Source: Erwinia phyllosphaerae
GTDB taxonomy: Bacteria; Pseudomonadota; Gammaproteobacteria; Enterobacterales; Enterobacteriaceae
Assembly: GCF_019132875.1 (NCBI RefSeq)
Contig: NZ_JAHSPF010000003.1
Span: 372,001 to 436,000 of the forward strand
Direction: 5' to 3'
DNA: 64,000 nt
Below the pieces are notes generated by a model, which worked only from the letters and a program-made list of their open reading frames with translations, was not told the origin of the DNA and did not search any database. The number at the start of each line of letters is the position of its first letter. The stretch's first letter is position 1. Positions 28,986 through 38,398 of this stretch are shown in pieces. The translations under genes were made by a program, and so were the position numbers.

Positions 28986-30134
28986 TTAATGCGGTACGCG
29001 CAGTCCGCCTTCTTTACCATGGGTAAAGACAACCTGCCAGAGCTGAATATCACGCGCGCGGAAAGCACCCGCACAGGCGTTCAGATAGTAACTAAACATC
29101 CGTTTAAAGCGCTCGCCATATTTCTCCGCCAGCTGTGGCCACGCGGTTAGAAAGCGTTGGTGCCAGGCCATCAGCGTTAAATCGTAATCTGCGCCAAAAT
29201 TATGCCAGTCTTCCATAACAAAATGCGGCTCGTGCGCTTCGGCAATATGGCGTACGGAAGGGAGGCAGCCATTCGGGAAAATATATTTATCGATCCACGG
29301 ATCGACGTTATCGTCCGTTTTATTGGCACCGATAGTGTGCAGCAGAAAAATACCTTCCGGCTTGAGGTTGCGATCCACCACCTCAAAATAGGTCGCGTAA
29401 TTTTTCGGGCCAACGTGCTCAAACATGCCGACGGAAACGATGCGGTCAAACTGCCGATCCAGATCGCGGTAATCCTGTAGCAGAATAGTGACGTCCAGTC
29501 CTTCGCAGCGCTGCTGAGCCAGCTTTTGCTGTTCAGCTGAAATCGTGACGCCGAACACCGTTACGCCATAGTGGCGCGCTGCATAGGCGGCCAGACCGCC
29601 CCATCCGCAACCAATATCCAGTAACGACATACCTGGCTCCAGCTGCAGCTTTTCGCAGATCATTTTTAATTTAGCTTCCTGCGCCTGCTCCAGCGTTTCG
29701 GCTTCTTTCCAGTAACCGCAGGAATACTGCATATAAGGGTCAAGCATCAGAGTGAAAAGGTCGTTGCCCAGATCGTAATGCTCTTTGCCCACAATCCAGG
29801 CGCGCTTGCGGGACTGTAGGTTGGTTAAGCGGGCGGCGGCAATACGCAGGGTATCTTTAAAATGGCGAGGCAGTTGCTGATCCAGTTTGGCTTTCAGGAC
29901 GCGGTGAAAAAACATATCCAGCCGCTCGCATTCCCACCAGCCGTCCATATAGCTTTCACCAAGGCCAAGCGAACCTTCCTGCATCACGCGCTTAAAAAAA
30001 TCGGGTTGGCTGACCTGAATATCCCAGGGACGGCTGCCGTTGATTTCAACGTCCGCGTTGCGCAACATTTCCTGGGTGATCCGAAACCACTGATTTTCTT
30101 CCAGGCTCACTTCTTCTATACACGATGAACTCAT
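28986..30134 (-). CDS. cfa: Cyclopropane-fatty-acyl-phospholipid synthase
   Basis: A 382-residue (same as E. coli) SAM-dependent enzyme that adds a methylene bridge across the double bond of membrane phospholipid acyl chains, mainly on entry to stationary phase and in acid. Lipid-binding N-terminal domain; Rossmann SAM site LLDIGCGWGGLAAYAA; bicarbonate/active-site motif VGMFEHVGPKNY; PNGCLPS loop; C-terminal AWHQRF and FSYYLNACAGAFRARDIQLWQVVF. The 291-base upstream region to punC's end probably carries its promoters. A sigma-S promoter is known in E. coli but I cannot define one here. Confidence 0.97.
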   Translation of the reverse strand: MSSSCIEEVSLEENQWFRITQEMLRNADVEINGSRPWDIQVSQPDFFKRVMQEGSLGLGESYMDGWWECERLDMFFHRVLKAKLDQQLPRHFKDTLRIAAARLTNLQSRKRAWIVGKEHYDLGNDLFTLMLDPYMQYSCGYWKEAETLEQAQEAKLKMICEKLQLEPGMSLLDIGCGWGGLAAYAARHYGVTVFGVTISAEQQKLAQQRCEGLDVTILLQDYRDLDRQFDRIVSVGMFEHVGPKNYATYFEVVDRNLKPEGIFLLHTIGANKTDDNVDPWIDKYIFPNGCLPSVRHIAEAHEPHFVMEDWHNFGADYDLTLMAWHQRFLTAWPQLAEKYGERFKRMFSYYLNACAGAFRARDIQLWQVVFTHGKEGGLRVPH

Positions 30135-30425
30135 AGCTTCTCCATCACCCTTCGTGATTGAAATCTGGGAAAAGAATAGTCAATTTCCGCAGAATTGTGA
30201 GAAAACGCACGGTAAGTGCGCTGATATCCGACGTTACAGAGGATTGAACTGAAGCCTACAGAGTGGGTGATGCAAGACAGAAAAAGAACACCCGGACAAC
30301 CCTGTCAGGACTCAAATAATGATACAGATTTGTTATTTTTTTATTGCCTGAAAATGAGTATATGCTCACCTCAGACAATATTCAACGGCTTATTGTTAGG
30401 ACGCTAACTAAATGGATTCAGGGAG

Positions 30426-31613
30426 TTAGTGATGGCTTTCAAGCTGTTCCAGCGAGGCGCTTGCTGCCTGTCCCCGCTGTAAAATATAGCCAACAATTGT
30501 CATAAAGACAGTACTGAGCATAATCAGCGAAGTGGTAGCCAGCGGCGTAGCGATAAAGCCGGATACCAGCATGCTGGCTACAAAGCACAGGCCAAGCTGA
30601 AGGGTGTTTTGCAGCGCGGCCGCTTTGCCGCTCGCCTGCGGGAAAGGCAGCAGCGCATTTGCTACGACGACAGGATAAATCGCGCCGTTCGCCAGCGCCA
30701 TACCGCAAAACGGCAGCAGCAGGGCCCAGGTTGTCGGCGAATCAATCTGCGCGGCAATAAAAAAGGCGACCACGCTCAAGGCATAAATAGCCAGCAGCCA
30801 CGGCAGCAGGGAGGCTCCTTCCGTATGTTTCAGCAGCGCGCGGCAGCCGTAGCCGCCGGCCAGAAAGGCCAGCGTCTGCGGCACATAGCTCAGACCGATA
30901 TCGCCAGGCGACATGCCCAACTCGGCCAGAATAAACGGGGAGCCGGTCAGCCACGCAAAAAAGCTGGCGGAACAGGCACCGTAAATCAGCACGTTGCCAC
31001 TCCACACCGGCGATTTCAGCAGGGTAAAAAAGCCGATCTTGTCTTCTTCTTTATGCGCTTTAGCCTTTGGCGCAGAGATAAAGAGCGTGGCGATCAGCAG
31101 CGCCAGCGCCAGCAGCAGCAGCGCTAAAAAAATCGCGCGCCAGGAAAAGTGATTGAGCAGCCAGGCACCGAGCAGCGGGGCCAGCGCCGGAGAAAGCGCA
31201 ACCAGCGGCATGATAGTAGCGAAAACGCGGTTGGCCCTGGCGGCCGGATAACGGTCGATCACCAGTGCCTGCCAGCTCACGGCGGCGGCACAGATACCCA
31301 CGGCCTGTAAAAAGCGCAGGATCAGCAGCACAACCGTGGTATTAACCCACCACATAGCGCCGCAGCTCACGGCAAACAGGCTCAGGCCCATCAGCAGTAC
31401 CGGCTTACGGCCGATGCGATCGGAAAGCGGCCCCCAGAACAGCTGCGCGCTGGCAAAACCTGCCAGAAAGAGGCTCAGGCTGGCGCTAATTGCGCCAGCT
31501 TCGGTGTGCAGATCCTGCTGCATGGCGCCAAAAGCAGGCAGATACATATCGGTGGCAAGAAAACCTGCCACGCTTAGCAGCGCGAGATAAATTAAAAATC
31601 CTTTCGATGGCAT
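30426..31613 (-). CDS. punC: MFS purine nucleoside transporter PunC (YdhC, Bcr/CflA subfamily)
   Basis: A 395-residue, twelve-helix major facilitator of the Bcr/CflA drug-resistance subfamily ([18 protein letters not shown] near the N terminus, [17 protein letters not shown] in loop 2-3, [24 protein letters not shown]). In E. coli the orthologue YdhC, renamed PunC, imports purine nucleosides and is activated by its divergent LysR-type neighbour PunR; the same arrangement is present here. It is two genes away from purR. Function is inferred from orthology and synteny. Confidence 0.88.
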   Translation of the reverse strand: MPSKGFLIYLALLSVAGFLATDMYLPAFGAMQQDLHTEAGAISASLSLFLAGFASAQLFWGPLSDRIGRKPVLLMGLSLFAVSCGAMWWVNTTVVLLILRFLQAVGICAAAVSWQALVIDRYPAARANRVFATIMPLVALSPALAPLLGAWLLNHFSWRAIFLALLLLALALLIATLFISAPKAKAHKEEDKIGFFTLLKSPVWSGNVLIYGACSASFFAWLTGSPFILAELGMSPGDIGLSYVPQTLAFLAGGYGCRALLKHTEGASLLPWLLAIYALSVVAFFIAAQIDSPTTWALLLPFCGMALANGAIYPVVVANALLPFPQASGKAAALQNTLQLGLCFVASMLVSGFIATPLATTSLIMLSTVFMTIVGYILQRGQAASASLEQLESHH

Positions 31614-31729
31614 GACTTCTTTCGCTCTTTTTACCGAATTAATAGGCGGCCGAGAGTGTAAAGGAGTGCCATAGCGCTTGTGAAACGGTAATATTTGTCT
31701 GTTGCGTTCAAAAATTTTGCAGGCAGATT

Positions 31730-32638
31730 ATGTGGTCAGAACATTCGCTTGAAGTGATTGATGCGGTAGCCAGAACGGGTAGCTTTAGCGCAGCGGCTAA
31801 CGAGCTACATCGCGTGCCTTCTGCTATCAGCTATACCGTACGGCAGCTGGAAGAGTGGCTCGCCGTGCCTTTATTTGAACGACGTCATCGCGACGTTGTG
31901 CTGACGGCAGCGGGCGAACTTTTCATTCAGGAAGGCCGTGCTGTTATCAAAAAAATGCTTTCCACACGCCGCCACTGCCAGCAGGTCGCTAACGGCTGGC
32001 GCGGCCAGTTGAATATTGCTGTCGACAGGATTGTAAAAGCAGAACGAACCCGTCAGCTGGTGGTCGATTTTTACCGTCACTTTCCCGATATAGAGCTGCA
32101 TCTTTCATCAGAAGTTTTTAACGGCGTCTGGGATGCGCTGGCGGACGGGCGGGTTGATGTGGCGATTGGTGCTACTCAGGCAATTCCGGTTGGCGGACGG
32201 TTTGCCTTTCGCGATATGGGCGTATTGAACTGGCGCTGCGTAGTGCAGGCGAGCCATCCGCTTGCGCAACAAAGCGGAAAAGTTACGGAAGAGAACATAC
32301 GCGAATGGCCTTCGCTGGTGCTGGAAGATACCTCGCGCGCGCTGCCAAAAAGAACTACGTGGACGCTGGATAATCAGCGGCGGCTGATAGTGCCGGACTG
32401 GGAGAGCGCGATTGACTGCCTGCTGGCCGGTCTGTGCGTCGGGATGGTGCCGGGCCATCTGGCGCAGCCTCTGCTACAAAATGGCTTGCTACACGAGCTG
32501 ACGCTTGACCCGCTTTTTCCGGACAGCCCCTGCTGCGTCAGCTGGTCAGAACAGCAGGCTTCGCCCGCCATGCACTGGCTGCTGGACTATCTGGGCGAAA
32601 CGGAAACGCTGAACAGCGAATGGCTGCGGGAAGCCTGA
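31730..32638 (+). CDS. punR: LysR-type regulator PunR (YdhB)
   Basis: A 302-residue DNA-binding activator with an N-terminal winged HTH (SFSAAANELHRVPSAISYTVRQLEEWLAVPLFERR, about residues 18-52) and a LysR substrate-binding domain. Highly similar to E. coli YdhB/PunR, including RDMGVLNWRCVV and a conserved acidic-hydrophobic C terminus. Divergent from punC across 116 bases, which should hold the operators; no clear T-N11-A motif was fixed. Confidence 0.88.
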   Translation: MWSEHSLEVIDAVARTGSFSAAANELHRVPSAISYTVRQLEEWLAVPLFERRHRDVVLTAAGELFIQEGRAVIKKMLSTRRHCQQVANGWRGQLNIAVDRIVKAERTRQLVVDFYRHFPDIELHLSSEVFNGVWDALADGRVDVAIGATQAIPVGGRFAFRDMGVLNWRCVVQASHPLAQQSGKVTEENIREWPSLVLEDTSRALPKRTTWTLDNQRRLIVPDWESAIDCLLAGLCVGMVPGHLAQPLLQNGLLHELTLDPLFPDSPCCVSWSEQQASPAMHWLLDYLGETETLNSEWLREA

Positions 32639-32643
32639 AAACG

Positions 32644-32662
32644 GGGCGGTAACATACCGCCC
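32644..32662. terminator. Hairpin between punR and purR
   Basis: GGGCGGT, loop AACAT, ACCGCCC, between converging genes, without a marked T run. Possible weak bidirectional terminator. Confidence 0.4.
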
Positions 32663-32668
32663 GGCAGG

Positions 32669-33694
32669 TTAGCGGCGATAGTCGAGGAAGGGACCATCCG
32701 CTACGGAGCGACGCTCGATCAGCGTAGGGTGGACTTCAATAGTCTGCGGCTCTTCGCGCTTGCTGGTAATACGGTCGAGCAGCATATTAAAGGCCGTTGC
32801 GCCAAGACGCTCTTTCGGCTGATGAACGGTGGTCAGCGCTGGCGTAAAGTAACGCGAGTTGCGCACGTTGTCATAACCGATCACCGAAATATCCTGCGGA
32901 ACGCGCAGGCCCATCTCGTCAGCGGCACAAATAGCGCCCATTGCCATCACGTCACCGCCGCAAAAGACGGCCGTAGGGCGCTGCTTCTGTGCCAGCAGCT
33001 GCTGCATCGCGTGATAGCCTGACTCCGGTTCGAAATCTCCCTGAACCAGCCACTCTTCCCGTAAAGTAATGCCCGCTTCCGCCAGCGCCTTCAGGAAACC
33101 TGCATGGCGGCCACCGCCAGTGTTGCGCTCCATGTGGCCGGGGATCACGCCGATATCACGGTGGCCGCGATCGATCAGATAACGTCCTGCCAGATAGCCG
33201 CCCTCAAAGGCGTTATCCAGAACCGTATCGGTAAAATCGCCTCGCGACTCGCCCCAGTCCATCACCACCATAGGAATATTGCGATGATCTTCGAGCATTT
33301 TTATCAGTTCATCGGGGTATTCGGCACACATGACCAGCAGGCCATCGACGCGCTTTTGCGCCATCATCGACAGATAAGCCTGCTGCTTTTGCAGGTCGTT
33401 ATGCGCGTTGCCAAGGATCAGCGTATAGCCCTTAGCGAAACAGCTGTGTTCAACGGCCTCAATAATTTCGGCAAAATAGGGCGCTTCGCTGGAGGTCGCC
33501 AGCAGGCCAATGGTTTTGGTGTTATTGACCTTCAGGCTGCGGGCCACGGCGCTGGGTGAATAGTGCAGCTCTTTGATCGCTGCCCAGACGGCTTCCCGCG
33601 TCTCTTCGGCGACGAAACGGGTTTTATTAATGACGTGGGACACCGTGGTGGTAGAGACACCGGCGCGTTTGGCCACATCTTTTATGGTTGCCAT
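32669..33694 (-). CDS. purR: Purine repressor PurR
   Basis: LacI-family repressor of 341 residues (same as E. coli) that binds hypoxanthine or guanine as corepressor and shuts down purine biosynthesis genes. [31 protein letters not shown], hinge helix [12 protein letters not shown] which inserts into the minor groove, and a periplasmic-binding-protein-like core with [28 protein letters not shown] and [15 protein letters not shown] ribosome-binding site. A PurR-type operator core lies about 50 bases upstream, consistent with autoregulation. Confidence 0.97.
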   Translation of the reverse strand: MATIKDVAKRAGVSTTTVSHVINKTRFVAEETREAVWAAIKELHYSPSAVARSLKVNNTKTIGLLATSSEAPYFAEIIEAVEHSCFAKGYTLILGNAHNDLQKQQAYLSMMAQKRVDGLLVMCAEYPDELIKMLEDHRNIPMVVMDWGESRGDFTDTVLDNAFEGGYLAGRYLIDRGHRDIGVIPGHMERNTGGGRHAGFLKALAEAGITLREEWLVQGDFEPESGYHAMQQLLAQKQRPTAVFCGGDVMAMGAICAADEMGLRVPQDISVIGYDNVRNSRYFTPALTTVHQPKERLGATAFNMLLDRITSKREEPQTIEVHPTLIERRSVADGPFLDYRR

Positions 33695-33970
33695 GGAACA
33701 AGACTCCTGCGCTGTTCAGTAAGTCACTGAAAAGCGGTTTGTTAAACGTTTGCCTGGAATGATAAAAAACCTGACGTAAATACGCATGATTTGTTGCGGT
33801 ATGGTTACATCAGGAGGGAGTTAAGGGCGGCGAAACCGGCCTGTTGCCTGCTAAAAAAACCGGCGTGCGGGCCTGTTGCGCAACAAACCGTGGATTCTAA
33901 CAAGAGCGAAGGGATAAAACGAGGTTTTTACGGCGGTGAAACGACAAAATTCGCCCGTTGCGGCAAACAA
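33695..33970 (-). promoter_or_regulatory. purR upstream region with candidate PurR operator
   Basis: AAACGTTTGC at 33744-33753 is identical to the ten central bases of the PurR consensus ACGCAAACGTTTGCGT; the outer bases differ. E. coli purR is autoregulated. The rest of the stretch up to 33970 contains short open frames without family signals or good ribosome-binding sites; I see no gene in it. Confidence 0.5.
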
Positions 33971-34006
33971 CTCCGGCTGCCTTGCTTAACGCAGGTTCAG
34001 CCGGAG
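33971..34006 (-). terminator. Probable terminator after mepH
   Basis: CTCCGGCTG and CAGCCGGAG (nine-base perfect arms) enclose an inner CCTTGC/GCAGG pairing; on the minus strand it is followed by TTGTTT. It lies 30 bases behind the mepH stop. Confidence 0.6.
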
Positions 34007-34038
34007 AGGGGATTTTTCACTGGCGAAGCCGTCAGCTT

Positions 34039-34872
34039 TTAACGAATGGTGCGAGGCGTCATAACCCGTTTTGCCCCCACGTAATGCTGTTCCCAGTAAT
34101 CATCGGCAAGCGCGCTAACCTGAATATCTTTGCCGGTGCGGGGCGACTGGATAAATTTGCCGTTGCCCAGATAAACGCCAACGTGATCGGCCGCGCCGCG
34201 CCCGTTGATGCGGAAGAAGACCAGATCGCCTTTTTCCAGCTCGTTACGCTTTATCGAAGCCGCATCCCTTAAGTGGTACATCTCATTAGCGGTGCGGGGG
34301 ATTTTAAATTTCACCAGATCTTTATAGGCGTACCAGACCAGACCGCTACAGTCGAAACCGGTTTTTGGCGAGGTGCCGCCCCATAAATAAGGCTTGCCCA
34401 GCTGATCCATTAGCTTGTTCATCGCCGTTTCGCGCGCTTTTTGGTAGCGTGCGCGGTGCGCTTTACTGAGCCTGAGCGGGGAGGAAGCGCTGCCGCTGGT
34501 CAGGGCTTCTGTCTCTTCAGTCACACGATGGCGACCGTAGCGTTTTTTCGGGGGTAAAGCTTTGGCGGTCTGCTGCTCGTGTTTGCGCAACTTATATTTT
34601 TTAATCAGGGAAGTGCGGGGCTTTTTGCTGCTGGTCTCTTTGCCTTTACTGCTTTCTTTGACCTTGCTGGTTTCTTTAACTTTAACTTTACGGGTGGCGG
34701 TGGTTTTTATCGGGCGACGCTTGCGGCGATCGTCTTCGCGGGCAGGCGTGGGGCTATTAGCCTTGTGGTGATCCGCTTTAACGGCCGCGTGTGGCGATGC
34801 GTGCGCCATGGTCATAAATAGCTGGGCAAAGGCCAGCATCAACAGCGTGATGAGTAAACGCATCTTTACCAT
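34039..34872 (-). CDS. mepH: Peptidoglycan DD-endopeptidase MepH (YdhO)
   Basis: Periplasmic NlpC/P60 hydrolase, 277 residues. Signal peptide at residues 1-25 (LLITLLMLAFAQLFMTMAHA), a long basic low-complexity linker (repeats of KVKETSKVKESSKGKE, about 60-85), then the catalytic domain from about residue 150. Catalytic Cys in KTGFDCSGLVWYA, His in ADHVGVYLG and a third polar residue near FIQSP. E. coli MepH cleaves D-Ala to meso-DAP cross-links and helps cell-wall growth. Two in-frame ATGs lie three codons apart; the upstream one is used here. Confidence 0.9.
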   Translation of the reverse strand: MVKMRLLITLLMLAFAQLFMTMAHASPHAAVKADHHKANSPTPAREDDRRKRRPIKTTATRKVKVKETSKVKESSKGKETSSKKPRTSLIKKYKLRKHEQQTAKALPPKKRYGRHRVTEETEALTSGSASSPLRLSKAHRARYQKARETAMNKLMDQLGKPYLWGGTSPKTGFDCSGLVWYAYKDLVKFKIPRTANEMYHLRDAASIKRNELEKGDLVFFRINGRGAADHVGVYLGNGKFIQSPRTGKDIQVSALADDYWEQHYVGAKRVMTPRTIR

Positions 34873-35232
34873 TAACAGTTTGTGCTCCCGCCAGCGGCCA
34901 GAGCCTGGTTAATCAGGGGACTGCGCAACGGCAGTCGGTTAGGATAATTCTAATCGAACTCATAATGAAAAAGTAAGGCCTTTTTTGTTTCAATGATTAC
35001 AAAGCGGTAAAAGCTGTAAAATCTATCCTCTTCAGCTGGTTATCTGCACAACCGCACCGATAAATTTTATCAGGAACGCGGTAATAACCTCCGGGAAATG
35101 ATATTTTAATGCTTTGTTTCCCGAGCGTAGCGACAAGGTTATGGCGTCAGGCTGCTGAAAATGGCATTTTCATCGTACGCGTAGACTCGCTACACTATAC
35201 AGACACGAAGTAGCCGATTGAGGAAGGCATTA
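34873..35232. promoter_or_regulatory. mepH-grxD divergent intergenic region
   Basis: 360 bases without a supportable gene. AT-rich around 34940-35060. A -10-like TACACT lies at about 35190-35196, roughly 40 bases before grxD, with weak -35 matches; no known operator was recognised. Confidence 0.35.
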
Positions 35233-35571
35233 ATGAGCACTATTGAGAAGATTGAGCGCCAGATCGCAGAAAACCCGATTCTGCTGTATATGAAAGGCTC
35301 GCCTAAACTGCCAAGCTGCGGCTTTTCTGCCCAGGCCGTGCAGGCGCTTTCCGCCTGCGGCGAACGTTTTGCCTATGTCGATATCCTGCAGAATCCGGAA
35401 ATCCGTGCCGAGCTGCCAAAGTATGCCAACTGGCCAACTTTCCCTCAGCTGTGGGTAGACGGTGAACTGGTGGGCGGCTGCGACATTATCATTCAAATGT
35501 TCCAGCAGGGCGAACTGCAGCAGCTGATTAAAGAGACGGCGCAGAAGTATCCGTCTGACGCAGCAGAGTAA
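35233..35571 (+). CDS. grxD: Monothiol glutaredoxin GrxD (Grx4)
   Basis: A 112-residue CGFS-type monothiol glutaredoxin that binds a glutathione-ligated [2Fe-2S] cluster, usually with BolA, and helps iron-sulfur trafficking. The active site is CGFS with Cys29 in KLPSCGFSAQA; WPTFPQLWVDGELVGGCDI forms the glutathione-binding face. The frame is open five codons upstream, but ATG at 35233 follows AGGAAGG and matches the E. coli N terminus (MSTTIEKI). Functionally related to the suf genes elsewhere in the window. Confidence 0.96.
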   Translation: MSTIEKIERQIAENPILLYMKGSPKLPSCGFSAQAVQALSACGERFAYVDILQNPEIRAELPKYANWPTFPQLWVDGELVGGCDIIIQMFQQGELQQLIKETAQKYPSDAAE

Positions 35572-35598
35572 GTTTGTCGGTAACGGACGTTACCCGAT

Positions 35599-35633
35599 AA
35601 AAAAGGCCTGGCATTACGCCAGGCCTTTTTTTT
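35599..35633. terminator. Bidirectional terminator between grxD and rnt
   Basis: AAAAAA-GGCCTGGC, loop ATTAC, GCCAGGCC-TTTTTTTT: strong in both directions; its T run touches the rnt stop codon. Confidence 0.92.
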
Positions 35634-36282
35634 ACTCTCCGCCCGACGCTTCCGGCAGGGGCCAGCCGCCAAGCCGTTTCCAGCGGTTGACCAGCTCGCA
35701 AAACAGATCTGCCGTCTGTACCGTATCATACAGCGCCGAGTGCGCCTGGCTGCTGTCAAAAGGCATACCGGCCGCCGTACAGGCTTTTGCCAGCACCGTT
35801 TGTCCCAGCACCAGTCCACTTAGCGCGGCGGTATCAAACGTGACGAAAGGATGGAAAGGATTGCGTTTCAGACCGGCGCGTTCCGCAGCCGCATTCATAA
35901 AATTCAGATCGAAAGTGGCGTTGTGGGCAACCATGACCGCGCGATTGCAGCCCTGATCTTTAATGCCTTTACGCACCGCTTTAAAGATAGCGTGTAACGC
36001 TTCATATTCACTGACCGCGCCACGCAGCGGATTGTCAGGATCGATGCCGTTAAAAGCCAGCGCCTCGGGTTGCAGGACAGAACCTTCGAACGGCTCAACG
36101 TGAAAGTGGAGCGTCTCATCCTTCTCCAGCCAGCCGTCGGCGTTCATCTTTAGCGTAACGGCAGCAACTTCCAGTAATGCATTAGTTTTGGCGTCAAAAC
36201 CGGCGGTTTCAACATCGATCACGACCGGGTAAAAACCGCGAAAACGGCTGCTGAGGGCGTTAAGTTCGTTCGATTCGGACAT
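35632..36282 (-). CDS. rnt: Ribonuclease T
   Basis: A 216-residue DEDDh 3'-5' exonuclease that trims the CCA end of tRNAs and matures 5S and 23S rRNA 3' ends. Exo motifs: [20 protein letters not shown] (first D-E), [14 protein letters not shown] (second D) and the H-x4-D region [15 protein letters not shown]. Acts as a dimer. Length normal (E. coli 215). Confidence 0.97.
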   Translation of the reverse strand: MSESNELNALSSRFRGFYPVVIDVETAGFDAKTNALLEVAAVTLKMNADGWLEKDETLHFHVEPFEGSVLQPEALAFNGIDPDNPLRGAVSEYEALHAIFKAVRKGIKDQGCNRAVMVAHNATFDLNFMNAAAERAGLKRNPFHPFVTFDTAALSGLVLGQTVLAKACTAAGMPFDSSQAHSALYDTVQTADLFCELVNRWKRLGGWPLPEASGGE

Positions 36283-36359
36283 CAGGATCTCACAGGCGAA
36301 AATTGAGCGCGTATTATGGCAAATTTCAGTAAGAGTTGCAGCAGGGGAAGGGGAAAGAA

Positions 36360-36378
36360 GGGCGCCTTAGCGGCGCCC
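36360..36378 (-). terminator. Probable terminator after gloA
   Basis: Minus strand GGGCGCC, loop GCTAA, GGCGCCC, then TTCTTTCC; about 70 bases behind the gloA stop. A second inverted repeat (CGCTAAAA...TTTTAGC) lies at 36408-36433. Confidence 0.6.
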
Positions 36379-36445
36379 ACAGACTGCTGGCAAACTTAAA
36401 GCGAGCGCTAAAATACCCTCGGGTCGTTTTAGCAGCGCGCGACGC

Positions 36446-36853
36446 TTATGCGCCCAGGCCGTTGCCCGCATGTTTGTTTTCAATCAGCTCGATTTTATAA
36501 CCGTCTGGATCTTCAACAAAAGCGATAACGGTAGTGCCGCCTTTAACCGGGCCAGCTTCACGCGTGACGTTACCGCCTTCGTTACGAATACGATCGCAGG
36601 TGGCTGCCACATCGTCCACGCCCAGCGCGATATGTCCATAGGCGTCGCCCAGGTCATACTTATCCACGCCCCAGTTATAGGTCAGCTCAATCACTGCACC
36701 ATCGCTCTCTTCGGTGTAGCCCACAAAAGCCAGCGTATATTTGTATTCGGTATTTTCACTGGTGCGCAGCAGGCGCATACCCAGCACTTTGGTGTAAAAG
36801 TCTACGGAGCGTTGCAGATCGCCAACGCGCAGCATGGTATGAAGTAAGCGCAT
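36446..36853 (-). CDS. gloA: Lactoylglutathione lyase (glyoxalase I)
   Basis: A 135-residue Ni2+-type glyoxalase I that isomerises the methylglyoxal-glutathione hemithioacetal to S-lactoylglutathione. Metal ligands as in E. coli: His5 ([12 protein letters not shown]), Glu56 ([10 protein letters not shown]), His74 (AYGHIALGV) and Glu122 (YKIELIE). The frame continues 20 codons upstream, but alignment and the GAGGATGTT-ATG context place the start at 36853. It follows nemA on the same strand with a 191-base gap, unlike the tighter E. coli nemRA-gloA operon. Confidence 0.95.
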   Translation of the reverse strand: MRLLHTMLRVGDLQRSVDFYTKVLGMRLLRTSENTEYKYTLAFVGYTEESDGAVIELTYNWGVDKYDLGDAYGHIALGVDDVAATCDRIRNEGGNVTREAGPVKGGTTVIAFVEDPDGYKIELIENKHAGNGLGA

Positions 36854-36872
36854 AACATCCTCTTTTAAAAAA

Positions 36873-36888
36873 GTTATCAATTGATAAC
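36873..36888. promoter_or_regulatory. Perfect 16-bp palindrome upstream of gloA
   Basis: GTTATCAATTGATAAC is a perfect inverted repeat without spacer, 20 bases before the gloA start codon. Its form suits a dimeric repressor operator (for example a MarR- or TetR-family protein), but I cannot match it to a named consensus, and it does not resemble the known NemR box. Confidence 0.55.
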
Positions 36889-37044
36889 AAGCATAGCCTG
36901 AATTCCTCCTCATCTTGTCAGCGGAAGGAATTTACAGTGGCCCAGCGGCCAGCACAGCAGGATAGCAGCTATAACCCACGGGAAACCAGGAAATGCGTGC
37001 TTTATCCTGATGCTGTAGACCGACCCGCCGCGATATCCGGTGTT

Positions 37045-38145
37045 CTATTTCAGCGTTGGATAGTCCGTATAGCCTTCCGCGCCGCCGCCGTAGAAAAGCG
37101 CCGGACGCTGTTCGTTCAGCGGGGCGTTTTGCTGCAACCGCTCAGGCAGATCCGGGTTGGCGATATAGTCGCGGCCAAAGGCGACGGCATCAATCAGCCC
37201 TTTCTCGATTAGCGCTTCCGCTTTTTCAGCCGTGTAGCCACCAGCGCCAATAATCACGCCTGGATAAGCCGCACGAATGGCCTGGCGAAAAGCGTCGCTA
37301 TAAGGCTTGCCGCCCGCCCAGTCCGGCTCAGAAATATGCAGGTAAGCGAGATTACGCTTCGCCAGCTCGCCGATGTAGTAAAGCGCGGCGGCTTCCTGGT
37401 CTTCACCGTTGTCCAGGCCGTTAAACGGGCCAAGCGGCGAAATGCGGATGCCGATCCTGTCGGCGTGCCAGCCATCAATGGCCGCATCGACCACTTCCAG
37501 CGCAAAACGGGTGCGCTTCTCTACGCTACCGCCGTAGCCGTCGGTTCGCTGGTTGGAGGCTGGTGAAAGGAACTGGTGCATCAGATAACCGTGTGCGGAA
37601 TGTAGCTCTACCAGATCGAAATCCGCCTCGCGAGCGTTGATCACCGCCTGGCGAAAATCGTTAATCACGTCGTCAATCTCATCCGGGCGCAGTTCTCGCG
37701 GCGTAGAAGTTGCCTCACGGATCGCCTGACCTTTTTCATCACGCAATGACGTGCGGGTTTCGGCATTGATAGCGGAAGCGGAAACGGGCGCTTTGCCTTC
37801 CGGCTGCAGGCTGCTATGGGAAATGCGTCCGGTATGCCACAGCTGCACTGAGCTATGGCCGCCATCCTGATGAATGCCGGCGTTTATCTCTTTCCAGCGG
37901 GCAATCTGTTCGGCGGTATGCAGCCCCGGCGCGCCAGCATACCCTTTGGCCTGGAAAGAAACCTGGGTAGCTTCGGTGATAATGAGTCCGGCGCTGGCGC
38001 GCTGGCGGTAGTATTCACCCATCAGCGGCGTAGGGATATCGCCAGGCTCAATACTGCGCAGGCGGGTTAGCGGTGCCATGAAGATACGGTTAGGCACAAC
38101 AATTGCCCCTACTTTAAGCGGGGTAAAAAGCTTGTTCAGTTCCAT
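37045..38145 (-). CDS. nemA: N-ethylmaleimide reductase (Old Yellow Enzyme family)
   Basis: A 366-residue FMN flavoprotein with TIM-barrel fold that reduces electrophilic alkenes, maleimides, nitrate esters and glyoxals with NADPH. Family marks: [50 protein letters not shown], the catalytic [28 protein letters not shown], and [14 protein letters not shown] at the end. ATG at 38145 has AGGAG seven bases upstream; an in-frame ATG nine codons earlier lacks one. E. coli has the repressor gene nemR directly upstream; here it is absent. Confidence 0.93.
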   Translation of the reverse strand: MELNKLFTPLKVGAIVVPNRIFMAPLTRLRSIEPGDIPTPLMGEYYRQRASAGLIITEATQVSFQAKGYAGAPGLHTAEQIARWKEINAGIHQDGGHSSVQLWHTGRISHSSLQPEGKAPVSASAINAETRTSLRDEKGQAIREATSTPRELRPDEIDDVINDFRQAVINAREADFDLVELHSAHGYLMHQFLSPASNQRTDGYGGSVEKRTRFALEVVDAAIDGWHADRIGIRISPLGPFNGLDNGEDQEAAALYYIGELAKRNLAYLHISEPDWAGGKPYSDAFRQAIRAAYPGVIIGAGGYTAEKAEALIEKGLIDAVAFGRDYIANPDLPERLQQNAPLNEQRPALFYGGGAEGYTDYPTLK

Positions 38146-38398
38146 CAGCCACTCCTGGTCAAAGACCGGCAAACCGCTGGATGGGCTTGCCAGGCAAAAT
38201 TAGTGACTGTTGATAGTAGTAGATAATGTGTCTTTCCCGGAAATCGCGCGGCACAATCGGATCATCTTTACGGGCGGGTAGCTGTATGCGTTTCGCGCGC
38301 GTAGCCGTCAGATCACAGTCCCGCTCGTTGTGACATTCGGATGTCCGTATCCACAGTGTCTCTGACCACAGAAAATCCTGCAGCGTAGTCTTTATTTA

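Noticed and set aside
33791-34042. 83-codon plus-strand ORF between purR and mepH
   Set aside because: No recognisable domain or start signal, and it contains the mepH terminator hairpin.
38173-38398. Possible remnant of nemR or of the EptA catalytic domain
   Set aside because: Reading the gap by eye in the minus-strand frames gave no TetR HTH and no sulfatase-like motif; nothing supports a remnant.
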